Assembly: GCA_031275525.1 (NCBI GenBank)
Contig: JAISOP010000246.1
Coordinates: 1-7,287, forward strand
DNA: 7,287 nt
Direction of reading: 5' to 3'
Source of the DNA: Tannerella sp.
GTDB taxonomy: Bacteria > Bacteroidota > Bacteroidia > Bacteroidales > Tannerellaceae
Part shown: positions 6,137 to 7,287 of the stretch, piece after piece
How the letters are laid out: every line of letters starts with the position of its first letter
How positions within the stretch are numbered: position 1 is the stretch's first letter
The notes under the pieces: generated by a model
What the model was told of the DNA's origin: nothing
Database searches by the model: none
Seen by the model: only the letters and a program-made list of their open reading frames with translations
Made by a program: the position numbers and the translations under genes

Positions 6137-6258
6137 TGGTTAGTGGTTAGTGGTTAGTGAATGGAGAATGGAGAATGGAGAATTGGAACAAGCAGTGATT
6201 AGTGGTGAGTGGTGAGTGAAAGCGCTCACCCTCACTAACCACTAACCACTTACCACTA
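6134..6258. repeat. Inverted-repeat element with 27-bp arms of GTGGTTA units
   Basis: The left arm 6134-6160 (TAG followed by repeated TGGTTAG units) is the reverse complement of 6232-6258 with a single mismatch. After the left arm comes a (GAATGGA)n tract and AACAAGCA, much like the left side of the element at 4942. A further inner hairpin pairs GGTGAG (6211-6216) with CTCACC (6225-6230). The element is mostly 7-bp periodic. It is placed exactly at the stop codon of paralogue B. It looks like a short non-coding mobile or amplified repeat, and would fold in RNA. Confidence 0.87.
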
Positions 6259-6284
6259 ATTTTCATTTCTCTTGTGGAAGCCGA

Positions 6285-6373
6285 AAACTTTCTACGGGGA
6301 AAGTTGAAACTTTCTACGGGGAAAATTAAAACCTCCCGCGAGGGGGAAAAAAACCTCCTGCGATGGGGGAAAA
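6285..6373. repeat. Four tandem ~22-bp hairpin-forming units
   Basis: Units start at 6285, 6307, 6329 and 6351; the first three are 22 bp and the fourth 23 bp. Each begins AAAC and has a pyrimidine-rich left half and purine-rich right half, so each can fold on itself. The first pairs AACTTTC with GAAAGTT perfectly around TACGGG. Units 3 and 4 change both sides (CTCC.. with ..GGGG), which keeps the pairing. A degenerate fifth unit (TCCCC...GGGGGG) follows at about 6375-6395. No protein is encoded here. It forms part of the 332-bp gap between paralogue B and the DUF6175-like gene. Confidence 0.8.
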
Positions 6374-6404
6374 ATCCCCGCACGTGTTGGGGGGGCTTTT
6401 CGGA

Positions 6405-6422
6405 CGGACGGTTTGCCGTTCG
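6405..6422. repeat. 7-bp hairpin before AT-rich leader
   Basis: CGGACGG (6405-6411) pairs with CCGTTCG (6416-6422) around a TTTG loop, with one G-T wobble. It is followed by AAACAAATAACGAATTAATT, not a T run, so a + strand intrinsic terminator is unlikely. It sits 46 bp before the start codon of the DUF6175-like gene and may belong to its 5' untranslated region. Confidence 0.4.
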
Positions 6423-6468
6423 AAACAAATAACGAATTAATTATCAACGGAATTAAATAAAAGGAACA
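6423..6468 (+). promoter_or_regulatory. AT-rich leader of the DUF6175-like gene
   Basis: After 150 bp of GC-rich repeats the sequence turns sharply AT-rich just before ATG 6469. AAATAAAAGGAAC precedes the start, and its AAGGA may act as a weak ribosome binding site. TTTG at 6412-6415 could be a -33 element, but no good TAnnTTTG follows at the usual distance. The gene may therefore have its own promoter, but its position is not resolved. Confidence 0.35.
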
Positions 6469-7287
6469 ATGAAAATGACAATGAAAACGACGGCAGTCAA
6501 ACGGATTTTAACCGTACTGCTGGCCACGGCGACCGTTACGGCGGCCTGTGGGCAGGCCAAAAAACCCTCGCTGATGGTGCTTCCCAGCGATGCGTGGTGC
6601 AAGGCGAACGGATGCGTGACCTCCATCACCGCACAGGGCATCGAAACCCATGTGCCGGATTATCCCAAGGCATTTGAAACGGATTTCTCGCTGGTGAACA
6701 CCAAAATCGGCGAGCTGATGACCGACCGCGGATTTCCCCTCAAAGACCTGGAGGGAACGCTCAAGTCGATCAAAAGAAGGCAGGTGGACGAAGCGGCCAT
6801 GGGCGCCGACGGCATGGAGGCCGAAGAAAGCGTCCTGGACATGGTGCGCACCCGGGTGAAGCCGGATATCGAGCTATATATGGAATGGAAGGTGAACCGC
6901 ATGGGTTCCAAGCAGTCCGTGACCTTCATCCTGCGGGCGCTCGACGCTTATACCTCCGAGCAGGTGGCCGCCGCTTCCGGCACCGGCTCCGAGGCGCTCT
7001 CCAACACCCCCCTGCCCGTCCTGCTGGAAGAAGCCGTGCATAACCATCTGGACAACTTCTGCTCCCAGCTGGACGGCCACTTCGCAGGCATATTGAAAAA
7101 CGGGCGCAAGGTGACGCTCGAAATCGTACTCGGCAAGGACAACGGGCTGGAGAGAGGCCTGAGAACCGAATTTGACGATACCTCCCTGAGCGAAATCATC
7201 GAAAACTGGGTATCGGAAAATACGGTCGGCAACAACTTTAATACCACCACCTCGTCCCGGACGCGCATGATGTTCGAAGACGTCCGG
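6469..7287 (+). CDS. DUF6175-like exported protein (3' end outside window)
   Basis: The frame is open for 273 codons to the window edge, so the gene is partial at its 3' end. The N-terminus is a signal sequence: basic residues, then a hydrophobic core ending VTAACGQA just before KKPSLMVLPSDAWC. Signal peptidase I cleavage after GQA seems likeliest; Cys27 as a lipid site is possible but has a poor lipobox. PSLMVLPSDAWC (32-43), DRGFPLKDLE (86-95), VTFILRALDAYT (151-162) and PVLLEEAVHNHLDNF (183-197) match what I remember of the Bacteroidetes family DUF6175. The layout of a strand with 'MVLPSD', a helical 'lv..ki.elm..rGf' segment, and later strands resembles LpoB/CsgG-type alpha/beta domains (inference). 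ATG 6469 is the first of three nearby ATGs (6469, 6475, 6481). Function is unknown. It follows the two LPP20-like genes but is separated by 332 bp of repeats, so it may be a separate unit. Confidence 0.82.
   Translation, partial: MKMTMKTTAVKRILTVLLATATVTAACGQAKKPSLMVLPSDAWCKANGCVTSITAQGIETHVPDYPKAFETDFSLVNTKIGELMTDRGFPLKDLEGTLKSIKRRQVDEAAMGADGMEAEESVLDMVRTRVKPDIELYMEWKVNRMGSKQSVTFILRALDAYTSEQVAAASGTGSEALSNTPLPVLLEEAVHNHLDNFCSQLDGHFAGILKNGRKVTLEIVLGKDNGLERGLRTEFDDTSLSEIIENWVSENTVGNNFNTTTSSRTRMMFEDVR

Noticed and set aside
6137..6468. CRISPR array
   Set aside because: The repeated units abut with no unique spacers, and the elements are heptamer or 22-bp tandem repeats and inverted repeats. No cas gene is present.

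Overview
The window looks like a chromosomal segment of a relatively GC-rich Bacteroidales bacterium; Alistipes or a relative is my guess. The coding DNA is GC-rich and the leaders are short and AT-rich. Starts lack strong Shine-Dalgarno sequences. The spacers carry the 7-bp-unit and hairpin repeats I associate with this group, and the last gene resembles the Bacteroidetes family DUF6175. The genus call is inference only.

Layout: bases 1-638 hold no confident gene. They contain a run of 13 G, a hairpin, a possible 49-codon small ORF (417-566) and an AT-rich leader. Seven well-supported genes follow, all on the + strand. The first two encode polytopic inner-membrane proteins (639-1301 and 1326-1997). 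A stem-loop-rich spacer leads to a lipoprotein gene of unknown function (2222-3106). The spacer after it holds a 133-bp direct repeat that duplicates the lipoprotein gene's 3' end and downstream flank. Next come a 532-residue exported protein that probably ends in an outer-membrane beta-barrel (3341-4939), a nested inverted-repeat element (4942-5081), and two tandem small exported paralogues, one apparently soluble and one a lipoprotein (5122-5634, 5648-6136). A second inverted-repeat element supplies the stop codon of the second paralogue. A ladder of 22-bp hairpin-forming units follows. The final gene is a DUF6175-like exported protein (6469 onward), cut by the window end.

How the genes may work together: all seven products are predicted to be in or exported through the envelope. 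Several show weak resemblance to the LPP20/FlgT/CsgG group of periplasmic and outer-membrane assembly factors. The simplest reading is an uncharacterised cell-envelope system made of inner-membrane proteins, periplasmic or lipid-anchored small proteins, and an outer-membrane barrel with a large periplasmic part. No enzyme active site is visible and no function can be assigned. Four of the five gaps longer than 100 bp between genes contain strong repeats or hairpins, and the fifth contains the 133-bp duplication. This suggests the genes may be expressed as separately tuned units rather than one smooth operon.
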